NCBI GenBank assembly: GCA_035455185.1
Contig: DATIFQ010000546.1
Location: 1 to 63,545 of the forward strand
Source of the DNA: JAEHDI01 sp035455185
GTDB taxonomy: Bacteria > Acidobacteriota > Terriglobia > Bryobacterales > Bryobacteraceae
Reading direction: 5' to 3'
Length of the DNA stretch: 63,545 bases
A model generated the notes under the pieces. It was given only the letters and a program-made list of their open reading frames with translations. It searched no databases and had not been told where the DNA came from. How positions within the stretch are numbered: position 1 is the stretch's first letter; each line of letters begins with the position of its first letter. Positions 8,560 through 18,233 of the stretch are shown in pieces. A program made the translations under genes and the position numbers.

Positions 8560-11500
8560 ATGGACACACGATTTCTGATCGGACTCGATGTAGGCTCGAC
8601 CACGGTGAAGGCGATCGTCATCGATGCGGCCACCGACGAGATCCTCTGGCGCGACTATCAGCGCCACGACACCAAGCAACCCGAGAAAGTCCTTGAATTC
8701 CTCACGCGCTTTGAGGCGGAAATTGACGGCTTCGAGCAACAGGCCTCACGGATCTTCGTCACCGGTTCGGGCGGCTCGGGCGTCGCGAAACACATCGGCG
8801 CGAAGTTTGTTCAGGAAGTGAACGCGGTCTCTCTCGCCGTAGAGAAGCTCTATCCGGAGTGTGGTTCCGTCATCGAACTGGGCGGCCAGGACGCGAAGAT
8901 CATCATCTTTAAGGAAGACCCGGAGACCGGCCGCAAAAAGAAACTCCCGTCGATGAACGACAAGTGCGCCGGCGGTACCGGCGCGGTCATCGACAAGATC
9001 AACGCCAAGCTCCGCATTCCCGCCGACGAGCTCTGCGAAATGGGCTACCGCGGCCTAAAGCTCCATCCCGTGGCCGGCAAGTGCGGCGTCTTCGCCGAGA
9101 CCGATATCAACGGCTTGCAGAAGGCCGGCGTGCCGCCCGACGAGCTGATGGCATCGCTGTTTGAGGCCATCGTCATGCAGAACCTCTCCGTGCTCACCCG
9201 CGGCAACACGCTCCGGCCCGTCGTGCTGCTGTTGGGCGGACCGAACACCTACATCAAGGGAATGAGGGACTGCTGGAAGCACAACATCCCGAAGATCTGG
9301 GAGGAGCGGAACCATCCACTGCCGGAAGGCGTTCCTCCGGAGGATCTCATCCGAACGCCCGACAACGCCCAGTACTTCGCCGCCATCGGCGCGGTCGAGT
9401 TCGGCAAGACCGAGGACGAAGGCGTCGGTCAATATCTCGGCTGGAACAAACTCGAGTGGTACGTCACTGTCGGCCGCGAGGAGGAGAAGGCGAAACGCGG
9501 CGGCAAGGGCGGCCTGGCAAAGAGCCCGGACGAGCTCGAGTCGTTCCGGGGGAAGTACCGCCACAAGAAATTCGTTCCGGTCACGTTTCAGCCGGACGAG
9601 GTCGTCGAGGGCTTCATCGGTATTGACGGCGGCTCCACATCCACCAAGGCGGTGCTGTTCTCGAAGGACAAACCGCGCCGCATTCTTGCCAAGGCGTACC
9701 AGCTTTCCAAGGGCAATCCCATCGAGGACACGATGGAGATCTTCGCCCGCCTGGAGGAGCAGATCACCGGCCAGGGAGCGTCGCTCAAGGTACTCGGCGT
9801 GGGCACCACCGGCTACGCCAAGGACATCCTTAAGGACGTCATCGGCGCGGACGCAGCCATTGTCGAGACCGTCGCCCACACGCAGGCCGGTCTCCATTTC
9901 TATGACGATGTGGACGTGATCTGCGATGTCGGCGGGCAGGACATCAAGATCATCATCCTGAAGAACGGCAGGGTGAAGGACTTCAAGCTGAACACGCAGT
10001 GTTCGGCCGGCAACGGCTACTTTCTGCAATCCACCGCCCAGGGCTTCGGCTATCCGGTGGAACAGTTTGCCGACGTGGCCTTCGGCGCCACCGGCTTCCC
10101 GCAATTCGGCTACGGCTGCGCGGTCTTCATGCAGTCCGACATCGTCGACTTCCAGCGCCAGGGCTGGAAGCCCGAAGAGATCATGGCGGGGCTCTGTAAC
10201 GTGCTGCCGAAGAACATTTGGCTGTACGTCTCGCAGATCCCGAACCTCTCGGCCATCGGCCGCCGCTTCCTGCTTCAGGGCGGGACGCAGTACAACCTCG
10301 CCGCGGTGAAATCGCAGGTAGACTTCATCGAATCGCGCTTCCGCGGCAAGGAAGTCCCCGCGGACGTAATCGTTCACGAGCACTGTGGCGAGGCGGGCGC
10401 AATTGGAGCCGCTCTCGAAGCGGGCCGGCTGTGGGACCACGGCCGCCAGAGCACATTCATCGGCTTGAAGGCGGTGCAGGAAATCCGCTACCAGACCACG
10501 CGCAGCGAGGCCACCCGCTGCTATTTCTGCAAGAACAAATGCCTGCGAACGTTTATCGACGTCCAGACAAGCGTGCTCAATGAGAACGGCTATCGTCCGC
10601 CGAAGACCAAGGTGCCGCTGGCGGACGGTTCGCAGCGTCTCATCATCGCCACCTGCGAGAAGGGCACCGTCGAGGACATTAGCGAGATGCGTGGCATCAA
10701 GGGCAATCTCGACAAGATGAAGAAGGCCAATCCGAACTTCGTCGAGATCGCCGCGCGCGGTGTGTTCCGCGTTCCCGACGCGCCCATCGTCGCCGACGCT
10801 CCGCCGAAGTTCCAGATCACCGCCGCCCAGAAGAAGCGGGCGGAGCTGATGAAGCGCCGCGCCTCGCTCCGCATCGGCATGCCGCGGGTGCTGAACATGT
10901 ACTCGGTGGCGCCGGTGTTCACCGGCTACTTTGCCTCGCTGGGCGTGAAGGCGGAGAACATGATTTTCTCCGAATACACCAGCGAGCAGCTCTACAAGGA
11001 AGGCGGAAAGCGCGGGTCCATCGATCCCTGCTTCCCGTCGAAGCTCGGCATCCCGCACGTGCACAATCTGCTCTACACGCAGCACGCGAAGAAGCCGCTC
11101 GACCTCATCTTTTTCCCGATGATCGACTGCCTGCCGAGCGATCTTGCCTGCACGCAAGCCAATCGCTCCTGCCCGACCGTGGCCGCCACGCCGGAGGCTG
11201 TCAAGGCTGCGTTCACGAAAGAAGGCGATCTGTTCGCCGAGAAGGGTGTCCGGTACCTCGATACCTTCGTCAATCTATCAAAGCCCGACATCTTCGAGCG
11301 GCAGATGTACGAGCAGTTCCAGGACATCCTCGGGCTGTCGCCGGAGGAGAACCGGCGCGCGATCGCGGAGGGCTTCAAGGCGCTCGACCAGTTCAACAAC
11401 GTAACGCTGCGCGGCGCCGCACGGGAAGTGCTCGATCAACTGGAGCGCGAGCAACGGCTGGGCGTGGTGGTGCTTGGACGGCCCTACCACAACGATCCCG

Positions 11501-12129
11501 GCGTAAACCACGAGATCCTCGAGGAGTTCCAGAAGCTGGGCTATCCCGTGTTCACGCAGGACTCGCTGCCGATCGACGACGACATGGTGTGGCGTCTGTT
11601 CGGAGACGAGGTTCGTGCGGGCGACGTCCCGCATCCGATGGCGATCACGGACGTGTGGAAGAACGCTTACAGCGAGAACACGTCGCGCAAGGTATGGGCG
11701 GCGAAATACGTAGCGCGCCATCCGAGCCTAGTGGCGCTGGAGCTATCGAGCTTCAAGTGCGGCCACGACGCACCGATCTATACGGTGGTGGAGGAAATCG
11801 TCGAGCATTCCGGCACGCCGTACTTCTGCTTCAAGGACATCGACGAGAACAAGCCGACGGGATCGATCAAGATCCGTGTCGAGACGATCGGCTACTTCCT
11901 GAAGCGATACCGCGAGGACATGATCGAAGCGGCGACTGCGAAAGACTCGATCGACGCGCGACTGGCCGAGTACGAGAAGAAGTTGCGCCTTCAACTGCTC
12001 AAGGAGAAGCTCGCCGCGCTCGAACGCCAGGAGGAGTACGTCGGAGGCGCCATGCCCCAGATTCACGTTTCGGTAGGCGCCTTGGCCGCATCGCGGCCCC
12101 AGGAACCCGCCCACATCTCGGGGGATTGA
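8560..12129 (+). CDS. Giant two-domain BadF/BadG/HgdC-type acyl-CoA dehydratase activase
   Basis: A 1189-residue ASKHA-fold ATPase. There are two tandem activase domains: the first starts LIGLDVGSTTVKAI (about 7) with CAGGTGAVID and GKCGVFAETD, the second starts FIGIDGGSTSTKAVLF (about 350) with CDVGGQDIKII, CSAGNGYFLQ and GCAVFMQSD; the paired cysteines are the expected ligands of the 4Fe-4S cluster bridging activase subunits. The remaining C-terminal 550 residues match the DUF2229/HgdB-like extension (IDPCFPSKLGIPHVHNLL, SCPTVAATPE, GRPYHNDPGVNHEI). The known family role is ATP-driven injection of one electron into a dehydratase. The start is ATG 8560 or GTG 8551; neither has a clear Shine-Dalgarno. 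It is in an operon with the preceding gene. Confidence 0.85.
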   Translation: MDTRFLIGLDVGSTTVKAIVIDAATDEILWRDYQRHDTKQPEKVLEFLTRFEAEIDGFEQQASRIFVTGSGGSGVAKHIGAKFVQEVNAVSLAVEKLYPECGSVIELGGQDAKIIIFKEDPETGRKKKLPSMNDKCAGGTGAVIDKINAKLRIPADELCEMGYRGLKLHPVAGKCGVFAETDINGLQKAGVPPDELMASLFEAIVMQNLSVLTRGNTLRPVVLLLGGPNTYIKGMRDCWKHNIPKIWEERNHPLPEGVPPEDLIRTPDNAQYFAAIGAVEFGKTEDEGVGQYLGWNKLEWYVTVGREEEKAKRGGKGGLAKSPDELESFRGKYRHKKFVPVTFQPDEVVEGFIGIDGGSTSTKAVLFSKDKPRRILAKAYQLSKGNPIEDTMEIFARLEEQITGQGASLKVLGVGTTGYAKDILKDVIGADAAIVETVAHTQAGLHFYDDVDVICDVGGQDIKIIILKNGRVKDFKLNTQCSAGNGYFLQSTAQGFGYPVEQFADVAFGATGFPQFGYGCAVFMQSDIVDFQRQGWKPEEIMAGLCNVLPKNIWLYVSQIPNLSAIGRRFLLQGGTQYNLAAVKSQVDFIESRFRGKEVPADVIVHEHCGEAGAIGAALEAGRLWDHGRQSTFIGLKAVQEIRYQTTRSEATRCYFCKNKCLRTFIDVQTSVLNENGYRPPKTKVPLADGSQRLIIATCEKGTVEDISEMRGIKGNLDKMKKANPNFVEIAARGVFRVPDAPIVADAPPKFQITAAQKKRAELMKRRASLRIGMPRVLNMYSVAPVFTGYFASLGVKAENMIFSEYTSEQLYKEGGKRGSIDPCFPSKLGIPHVHNLLYTQHAKKPLDLIFFPMIDCLPSDLACTQANRSCPTVAATPEAVKAAFTKEGDLFAEKGVRYLDTFVNLSKPDIFERQMYEQFQDILGLSPEENRRAIAEGFKALDQFNNVTLRGAAREVLDQLEREQRLGVVVLGRPYHNDPGVNHEILEEFQKLGYPVFTQDSLPIDDDMVWRLFGDEVRAGDVPHPMAITDVWKNAYSENTSRKVWAAKYVARHPSLVALELSSFKCGHDAPIYTVVEEIVEHSGTPYFCFKDIDENKPTGSIKIRVETIGYFLKRYREDMIEAATAKDSIDARLAEYEKKLRLQLLKEKLAALERQEEYVGGAMPQIHVSVGALAASRPQEPAHISGD

Positions 12130-12246
12130 AGGGGAGGCGTTTTATAGCTCTCCTGACTCTGTCAGCCGGCTGGCCGTGTTCCGCGGCGGCGGACGGCCGC
12201 TATGCTAAAATCACCTTAGAGGGGTTGTAGCCTCCCGCCTTCGAAC

Positions 12247-14622
12247 TTGATTTCCCCGAACGAACCACCGATCCCAGATCCCGAGAATCCGGCAGATCCC
12301 CAGTTCCATCGCCGGTACGAAGCAATCGCCGCCGGAGTCGTGGTCCATAGCCGAAGCGGCGCGATCATCCATGCCAACAACGCCGCCTGTCGTATCCTCG
12401 CAGTGACCCTCGATCAGATGCTCGGGAAAACGTCTATGGACCCCGACTGGCAGGCGGTCCGCGAAGACGGGTCGCCTTTCCCGGGAGAAGAGCATCCGGC
12501 GATGGTCACTCTGCGGACTGGTCAGTCCCTACAGGGCGTAGTCATGGGGCTCTACGTGGGAAATCCGCCGGCGTTCCGTTGGATCTCCATTGACTCGGCG
12601 CCGATCAACGAACCAGGAACCGGGGAGTTGACCGAGGTCATGACGACGTTCGTCGACATTACGGGGCGCAAGCACGACCAGGAGATCCTTCGCCGAAGCC
12701 AGCAACGATTTCGCGATCTCGTTGAAACAACGAGCGATTGGGTCTGGGAAGTGGACGAGAACCTGCGATACACCTACGCCAGCCCAAAAGTGCGGGACAT
12801 CCTCGGATACGAGCCCGAGGAGGTGCTGGGCCGGCTCCCCATGGATCTCATGGCTCCCGACGAAGCCGAGCGGCTGTCCGCGATGATCGCCGACACGATT
12901 GCGAAGCAAGCTCCGTTTGTGGCCCTCGAAAATACAAACGTCCATCGGGACGGTCACCTGGTCGTCCTGGAGACGAACGGAATACCATTTTTCGATGCAC
13001 AGGGAACATTCCGGGGCTACCGCGGAATCGATCGGGAGGTGTCAGAGCGCAAGCGCGCGGAGCAAGAACTCCGTCGCGAGCGGGACTTCAGCTCCGCGAT
13101 TGTCGACACCGTGGGCAGCCTGGTCGTAGTGCTCGACCGAGTGGGCCGGATCGTGCGATTTAATCGCGCCTGCGAACAATGCACGGGTTACTCGGCGGAG
13201 GAAGTCACGGGCAAGCCGTTTTGGGATTTGTTCCTGACGTCCGAGGAGTACGAGGGCATTCGGGATGCGTTCCTCAGCATCATGTCAATGAGCCTCGTTC
13301 CCGACAGGCCTGAGTTCCCAAGCCGCCGGGTGAATTACTGGCTCACGCGATCCGGAGAGCGTCGCTTGATTGAATGGTCCAACACGGTGATTACCGGCCG
13401 TGATGGCTCTGTCGAGTACGTCATCGGAACCGGAATCGATATTACCGACCAGCGGCAACTCGAAGAACAATTCCGCCAGGCACAGAAGATGGAGGCGGTC
13501 GGAAACCTGGCGGGTGGAGTCGCGCACGACTTCAACAACCTTCTTACCGTGATCAACGGTTACAGCCAGTTGGTGCTGGATCAGCTCGGAGACGATTCCC
13601 CCCTGTCCAAGGAGGTCCTCGAGATCCGGAATGCCGGCGAGCGGGCGACCACACTCGTCCGGCAGCTTCTCGCGTTCAGCCGGAAGCAGATGGCGCAGCC
13701 TCGGGTTCTCGATCTTAACGCGGTGGTGGCGGGCGTCAGCACGATGCTGCGGCGGCTCATCGGCGAGAACGTCGAGCTTGTTACGGACCTCGATCCCGCG
13801 CTGCCGCCCGTGAAGGCCGATCCAGGCCAGGTCGAGCAGATTGTCATGAACCTGGCCGTGAACGCCGTTGACGCCATGCCGCTGGGCGGCAAACTCACGG
13901 TGGAAACGAGGACCGCCGATCTAGACGGGGCGTACGCAGCACGGCACCTTGGCGTACAGCCGGGCCGCTACGCGCTGCTGGCCGTAAGCGATACGGGTCA
14001 CGGCATCGACTCCGAAATCCGCCCACACCTGTTCGAGCCGTTCTTTACTACAAAGGAAGTCGGCCGTGGCACGGGTCTGGGCCTGTCGACCGTGTACGGC
14101 ATCGTCAAACAGAACGACGGGCACGTCTGGGCTTATAGCGAGCAGGGTATCGGGGCGACATTCAAAGTGTACTTGCCGGCCGCGGAAGGGCCGGTCGCGC
14201 CTGTCAGTCCGTCATTGGCCGCCGCTGAACCGGAAAGTGGGACCGAAACCATCCTTCTGGTGGAGGACGAACCCGCGCTGCGCGCCATGACGAAGGAGGT
14301 TCTGCGCCGGCACGGGTACTCGGTGCTGGAGGCATCCAATGCGGCCGAGGCGTTGCGCGTGGCCGATGAGAAGGGCTGCCGCATTGATCTGCTGCTGACT
14401 GACGTTGTCATGCCAGGCATGAACGGCCGGGAACTGGCTTCACGTCTGGCCGAGCGCTGCAACGGGATTAAGGTGCTCTTCGTCTCCGGATACACAGACA
14501 GCGCCGTGATCCGGCACGGCCTTCTGAGCGCATCCGCTGAGTTCCTCGAGAAGCCTTTTCCGCCCAGCGTGCTGTTGCGCCGAATCCGGCAGTTGCTGGA
14601 TGCTCCAGGTGCGTCCGACTAG
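12247..14622 (+). CDS. Multi-PAS hybrid histidine kinase with C-terminal receiver
   Basis: A 791-residue soluble sensor kinase with no transmembrane segment. It has three PAS domains (about 15-135, 145-270, 275-405), the last two each followed by a PAC-type tail such as EYVIGTGIDITDQR. The HisKA-type box is GGVAHDFNNLLTVINGYSQL with His427, and the HATPase_c boxes are NLAVNAVDAM, VSDTGHGID and FFTTKEVGRGTGLGLSTVYG. The receiver domain from about 675 has TILLVEDEP and phospho-acceptor Asp719. The start is unclear: TTG at 12247 is the first usable codon and lacks a good ribosome site; a later start is possible. No cognate DNA-binding regulator is adjacent, so its output partner is elsewhere. 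Confidence 0.88.
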   Translation: MISPNEPPIPDPENPADPQFHRRYEAIAAGVVVHSRSGAIIHANNAACRILAVTLDQMLGKTSMDPDWQAVREDGSPFPGEEHPAMVTLRTGQSLQGVVMGLYVGNPPAFRWISIDSAPINEPGTGELTEVMTTFVDITGRKHDQEILRRSQQRFRDLVETTSDWVWEVDENLRYTYASPKVRDILGYEPEEVLGRLPMDLMAPDEAERLSAMIADTIAKQAPFVALENTNVHRDGHLVVLETNGIPFFDAQGTFRGYRGIDREVSERKRAEQELRRERDFSSAIVDTVGSLVVVLDRVGRIVRFNRACEQCTGYSAEEVTGKPFWDLFLTSEEYEGIRDAFLSIMSMSLVPDRPEFPSRRVNYWLTRSGERRLIEWSNTVITGRDGSVEYVIGTGIDITDQRQLEEQFRQAQKMEAVGNLAGGVAHDFNNLLTVINGYSQLVLDQLGDDSPLSKEVLEIRNAGERATTLVRQLLAFSRKQMAQPRVLDLNAVVAGVSTMLRRLIGENVELVTDLDPALPPVKADPGQVEQIVMNLAVNAVDAMPLGGKLTVETRTADLDGAYAARHLGVQPGRYALLAVSDTGHGIDSEIRPHLFEPFFTTKEVGRGTGLGLSTVYGIVKQNDGHVWAYSEQGIGATFKVYLPAAEGPVAPVSPSLAAAEPESGTETILLVEDEPALRAMTKEVLRRHGYSVLEASNAAEALRVADEKGCRIDLLLTDVVMPGMNGRELASRLAERCNGIKVLFVSGYTDSAVIRHGLLSASAEFLEKPFPPSVLLRRIRQLLDAPGASD

Positions 14623-14664
14623 CGATCGTCACTCGATTGAGAACGAGCGAAACTACGACGCTGA

Positions 14665-15423
14665 TCACAGCCAGCGTAGGGTGGCGTAACGTTCGCCCGT
14701 CAAGTGCAGAAAGAGCCCTTCGAGCGTGCGAAACTCCCCGCCATCGACCGCAATCGGCATGTCGCGAGCCAGAGCTGTGATATCGCCCTCCCACACCAGG
14801 TCTCCCGGGCTCCGGATGATCGCCACGCGGTCGCACAGCCGCTCCACGGTCTCAAGCACGTGCGTCGTCATGAACACGGTGCGGCCCTGCGCCGTCAATT
14901 GCCGCAGCCACTGCTTCATCAACGCCACACCGGCCGGGTCGATGGATTCAAACGGCTCATCCAGGAAGAGGTTCACCGCGGCAGCAAACGCTACACGCTT
15001 GCGCATGCCGGCGCTGAATTGCGCCAGCGGTTTCCTTCCCTCTCCTGAAAGTTCCAAGGCCTCCAACCGTTCGGTCACGCGCACGCGCGTCGTCGCTTCA
15101 TCTAGCCCATAGATCCGTGCATGAAAGGCCAGGAACTCGTGGGCGTACAGCGCTTCAAACAGCCCCAGATTCTCCGGCATCACTCCGATCCTGCCCTTGA
15201 GGGAGACTGGGTACGGCCGGGTCGATTCGCCCAGGACGCGCATCTCCCCGGAGGTTGGATCGAGCAGCCCAGTCAAGCAGCCGATGGTCGTGCTCTTGCC
15301 GGAGCCATTAGGCCCCAGGAATCCGTAGAAAGACCCGGCCGGCACCTTGAGGGAGAGGTCGGCAACCGCGACCACCAGGTCATATTCTTTACGCAGATGC
15401 GAAATCTCGATGGCGCTGTTCAT
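14665..15423 (-). CDS. ABC transporter ATP-binding protein
   Basis: A 252-residue ATPase of the ABC-2/exporter type. Walker A is GPNGSGKST (about residue 38), the Q-loop region is GVMPENLGLFEAL, and Walker B is NLFLDEPFESIDP, then the H-loop FMTTHVLETVERLCDR. The signature region reads QFSAGMRKRV rather than LSGGQ, the pattern of the multidrug/Na+ exporter-like branch. ATG 15423 was chosen because it overlaps the permease stop as ATGA and starts a normal N-terminus (MNSAIEISHLRKEY); the open frame upstream is permease overlap. It is translationally coupled to the permease gene; the cargo is unknown. Confidence 0.9.
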   Translation of the reverse strand: MNSAIEISHLRKEYDLVVAVADLSLKVPAGSFYGFLGPNGSGKSTTIGCLTGLLDPTSGEMRVLGESTRPYPVSLKGRIGVMPENLGLFEALYAHEFLAFHARIYGLDEATTRVRVTERLEALELSGEGRKPLAQFSAGMRKRVAFAAAVNLFLDEPFESIDPAGVALMKQWLRQLTAQGRTVFMTTHVLETVERLCDRVAIIRSPGDLVWEGDITALARDMPIAVDGGEFRTLEGLFLHLTGERYATLRWL

Positions 15424-17048
15424 GTAATTAGGCGGCCGCCTTGTTGCTCGCGCTCTACCACGGCGAGGATCCGCTCCCGGCGCGACACCAACACCGCTGG
15501 AGCCATGCAAAGACTGAGAGCGTAGAAGGCCACCGCAGCGACCATGAAAAACGGAGCGACCCACCAGAATTGCAGCGCGCGGGCCCCAGCGGCCACCCCC
15601 AGAAACTGGCTGCCAACAAGAGAAACCACTATCCCGCCGCTTCCCACCAGGTTCGCAGCGAGGGAATAGTCATTGCCGAACCGTACCTCGCCATCCGTCC
15701 GGCTCGGCGTCAGCATCGACGTCCAGAGCGCCAGCGCCTGGAAAAAGCACAGGCCGCCGACGCCGTTCGCGGCCAGCATGGTCGCCATGCGAGCATCAAT
15801 CGGTACCCGGGCCAGCAGTACGCAGACCGCGAAGCCCACCGGCAAAGTCAGTGCGCCGAGGAGCAACGGAATCAGGCTCACCGCCCTCACGACCGCCGTG
15901 GGCGCCAGCGGCAAAAGGAAATAACGGCGGAAGCCCGAGCCGTCAAATCCGAAGGAATTGATCGCCATGGCGAAGGTCACCGAGAAGCCGATGATTGCCA
16001 TCAGGCCCACTCCAATGAAGAAATGCAGCAGGGGCGCGTGGCGATCCGGACGCATGATGACCAGCATGAGTGGAAAGGCGGGAGCGTTAATCAGCAAGCT
16101 GAAACGCGCGCGTTTGGTTCGCCAGTAGTATTTCAGTGTCTTCGCGACCAGCGGGGCTGAGGAGCCGAAGTGAGCAACCAGCCGATCGACCGGCCCGTCC
16201 CACTCCGCCCGTGCCGCAGCCACCGTTTGGGAAGGCACAGGCAATCGTTCGACACCCGCGATCGCCGCGGCCATTGCCGCGCACCACACCAGCAGCAACA
16301 AGAGGCCGATCGCCGAACCACCCGCCATCACCCCCGCCGCACAGAACGCCGGCGTGACCTTCACCACCGGCAGCAGCGCAGCCGACAGGCTCCGATTCGC
16401 TCCAATCGCGGGCGCCGCCGAGACCGCAAAAACCAGAATGACGACCAGCACCGCCAGGATCGCCGGGCCGGCTGGTGTGGCCGTGATCCACCCGATCATG
16501 GCGGCGAGTAGTTGGGCGAACAGGTACGTGACGATCACCAATAGCAGCGCCGCTAGCACGGCCAACCAGATCGAGCCCACCCCCACTGCATGGAATCCGG
16601 CCGCAAGCCCCATGAACAGTGCCAGCAGGATCATCCACAACGGGTCGAGAAAAGCCGTGATCCGCCGCGTCAGAAAGCGATCTCCTGCCGAAAGCGGATA
16701 CCTACGCAGAACAGCGTCGCAGAATGCCGGATTTACGCCGATTCCCAGAACCAAAGCCGCCACAATCGCGATCCCCGAAAACCCGGCGAGCACTACGCGC
16801 GCCACCAGCTCTGCCTTGCCGAGCCGGATCGACGCCATTGCCGCTCCGAAGCCGCCCAGCAGCAGGATCGCGGCGACAAAGCACGCCAACAGGTATCCGA
16901 TCATGAATAGCCCGATTTTCCCTCGTCGCAACCTGACCTGGGCCCAAAGCAGCCGATAACGGAAGCCAAGCAGAACTAGAAGGACATCTGGTCGCATATA
17001 GGCCTGGATTTTCGTTTTAGCCTTCTGCCGCAACAATTGTACATCCAA
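15420..17048 (-). CDS. ABC transporter permease, multi-spanning
   Basis: A 542-residue integral membrane protein with roughly eleven to twelve hydrophobic segments, beginning at about residue 45 (IGLFMIGYLLACFVAAILLL). It forms the membrane half of the exporter whose ATPase gene follows with a four-base overlap. A long cytoplasmic stretch around residues 265-300 (VAAARAEWDGPVDRLVAHFG) separates the two membrane halves. No specific substrate family is recognisable. The longest frame uses a TTG start; ATG at 16997 (MRPDVLLVLLG) is a reasonable alternative and gives 525 residues. Confidence 0.85.
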   Translation of the reverse strand: MDVQLLRQKAKTKIQAYMRPDVLLVLLGFRYRLLWAQVRLRRGKIGLFMIGYLLACFVAAILLLGGFGAAMASIRLGKAELVARVVLAGFSGIAIVAALVLGIGVNPAFCDAVLRRYPLSAGDRFLTRRITAFLDPLWMILLALFMGLAAGFHAVGVGSIWLAVLAALLLVIVTYLFAQLLAAMIGWITATPAGPAILAVLVVILVFAVSAAPAIGANRSLSAALLPVVKVTPAFCAAGVMAGGSAIGLLLLLVWCAAMAAAIAGVERLPVPSQTVAAARAEWDGPVDRLVAHFGSSAPLVAKTLKYYWRTKRARFSLLINAPAFPLMLVIMRPDRHAPLLHFFIGVGLMAIIGFSVTFAMAINSFGFDGSGFRRYFLLPLAPTAVVRAVSLIPLLLGALTLPVGFAVCVLLARVPIDARMATMLAANGVGGLCFFQALALWTSMLTPSRTDGEVRFGNDYSLAANLVGSGGIVVSLVGSQFLGVAAGARALQFWWVAPFFMVAAVAFYALSLCMAPAVLVSRRERILAVVEREQQGGRLIT

Positions 17049-17197
17049 GCCGCCGCAATTCCGGACAAGTTTGACTTCTTCGTTTACGAGCGGCTCCAGA
17101 GTGTTTCTGGCCGATCCGGAGTGATTCTGGCACGCGCAACCTGGCGCATTGCTCAGGGCTGGTCGCCCCGTGGCTGACGTCTGCCAGGTGGCCGGGT

Positions 17198-17977
17198 CTA
17201 CTCGTGCGTGCTGTACCGCCGAACGGACAGCGCCTTCCCGGTCGCCTCATCGGCCTCGATGATGACGGAGTGCAGCTCGGCGCCGGTCTTGGCCGCTTCC
17301 ATGCGGATGGGCAGGGAAGTGAGAAACCGCCGAAGTATGATCTCCTTCTCGACCCCGATGATCGAGTCGTACGGACCGGTCATGCCGAGGTCGGTCTGAT
17401 AGGCTGTCCCGCCGCTCAGGATCCTCGTATCCGCCGTGGGAATGTGCGTGTGCGTTCCGAACACTCCGGTGACGCGGCCGTTCAGATACCAGCCCATCGC
17501 CATCTTCTCGCTGGTCATCTCGGCGTGAAAATCGACAATCTTCACTTTCACCGAGGAGTCGAGCGCGGCCAGCAGTTCGTCCGCCTTTCGGAAGGGGCAT
17601 GCCGTCGGCGGCATATGGGTCCGGCCCTGGAAATTCATGACAGCGCACTGGACCCCGTTCGTCGCTTTCACCACCACAGAGCCGCTGCCTGGCAGGTCGT
17701 CGGGATAGTTCGCCGGACGCAGCAGTTTCGCTTGCCGGGGCAAGTAGTCGTAAATCTCGCGCTTATCCCAGATGTGATTTCCCGAGGTCATCACTTGAAT
17801 GCCGTAGGAAAATAACTCGTCGGCCACCGGCGGGGTAATGCCGAAACCGCCGGCGGCGTTCTCCACGTTAGCGATGGTCAAGTCAATCTTTTCTGCTGCG
17901 ATGATGCGGGGCAGGTGCTGGGCCACCATCCGGCGTCCCGCCGACGCGAAAATGTCACCGATAAAGAGAATCTTCAT
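17198..17977 (-). CDS. YmdB-like metallophosphoesterase (TIGR00282 family)
   Basis: A 259-residue cytoplasmic dinuclear-metal phosphoesterase. Metal-binding blocks are all present: MKILFIGDIFASAGR (Asp8), NVENAAGGFG, TSGNHIWDKRE, VDFHAEMTSEKMAMG and VFGTHTHIPTAD. Relatives such as Bacillus subtilis YmdB hydrolyse cyclic nucleotides, including 2',3'-cyclic AMP, and affect RNA decay and development. ATG at 17977 was chosen over an upstream in-frame start because the family begins with the first beta-strand MKILFIGD. The gene is solitary, 149 nt downstream of the ABC operon's first gene and in the same direction. Confidence 0.92.
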   Translation of the reverse strand: MKILFIGDIFASAGRRMVAQHLPRIIAAEKIDLTIANVENAAGGFGITPPVADELFSYGIQVMTSGNHIWDKREIYDYLPRQAKLLRPANYPDDLPGSGSVVVKATNGVQCAVMNFQGRTHMPPTACPFRKADELLAALDSSVKVKIVDFHAEMTSEKMAMGWYLNGRVTGVFGTHTHIPTADTRILSGGTAYQTDLGMTGPYDSIIGVEKEIILRRFLTSLPIRMEAAKTGAELHSVIIEADEATGKALSVRRYSTHE

Positions 17978-18233
17978 TCGCGGTACGTCGTCAATGAGGG
18001 GAGAAATGGAGCGAACCACGGGGCCGTAACCGTACCCTGCATTGACCCGCGTTTGTAAACGGGGCGGAGTCCGCCGCGCGCCTTCAGGCTTCTCCCTTAC
18101 GGAGCATGCTCACCGGCGCGTAATTCGAGCCAGACCCCTCTGCAATTGGTGTTGGATCAATTTTTTGGAGTCCGGTTACCTGCTTTGTAGAAACGCTCCG
18201 GATCGATGATAGCAGAAACCCAGCTCCTGCCGC

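Noticed and set aside
9055..11157. A 700-codon open frame antisense to the activase gene
   Set aside because: It mirrors the codon pattern of a high-GC gene on the other strand, whose product has clear ATPase and cysteine motifs. The antisense product has no domain and an odd Arg/Leu/Val composition.
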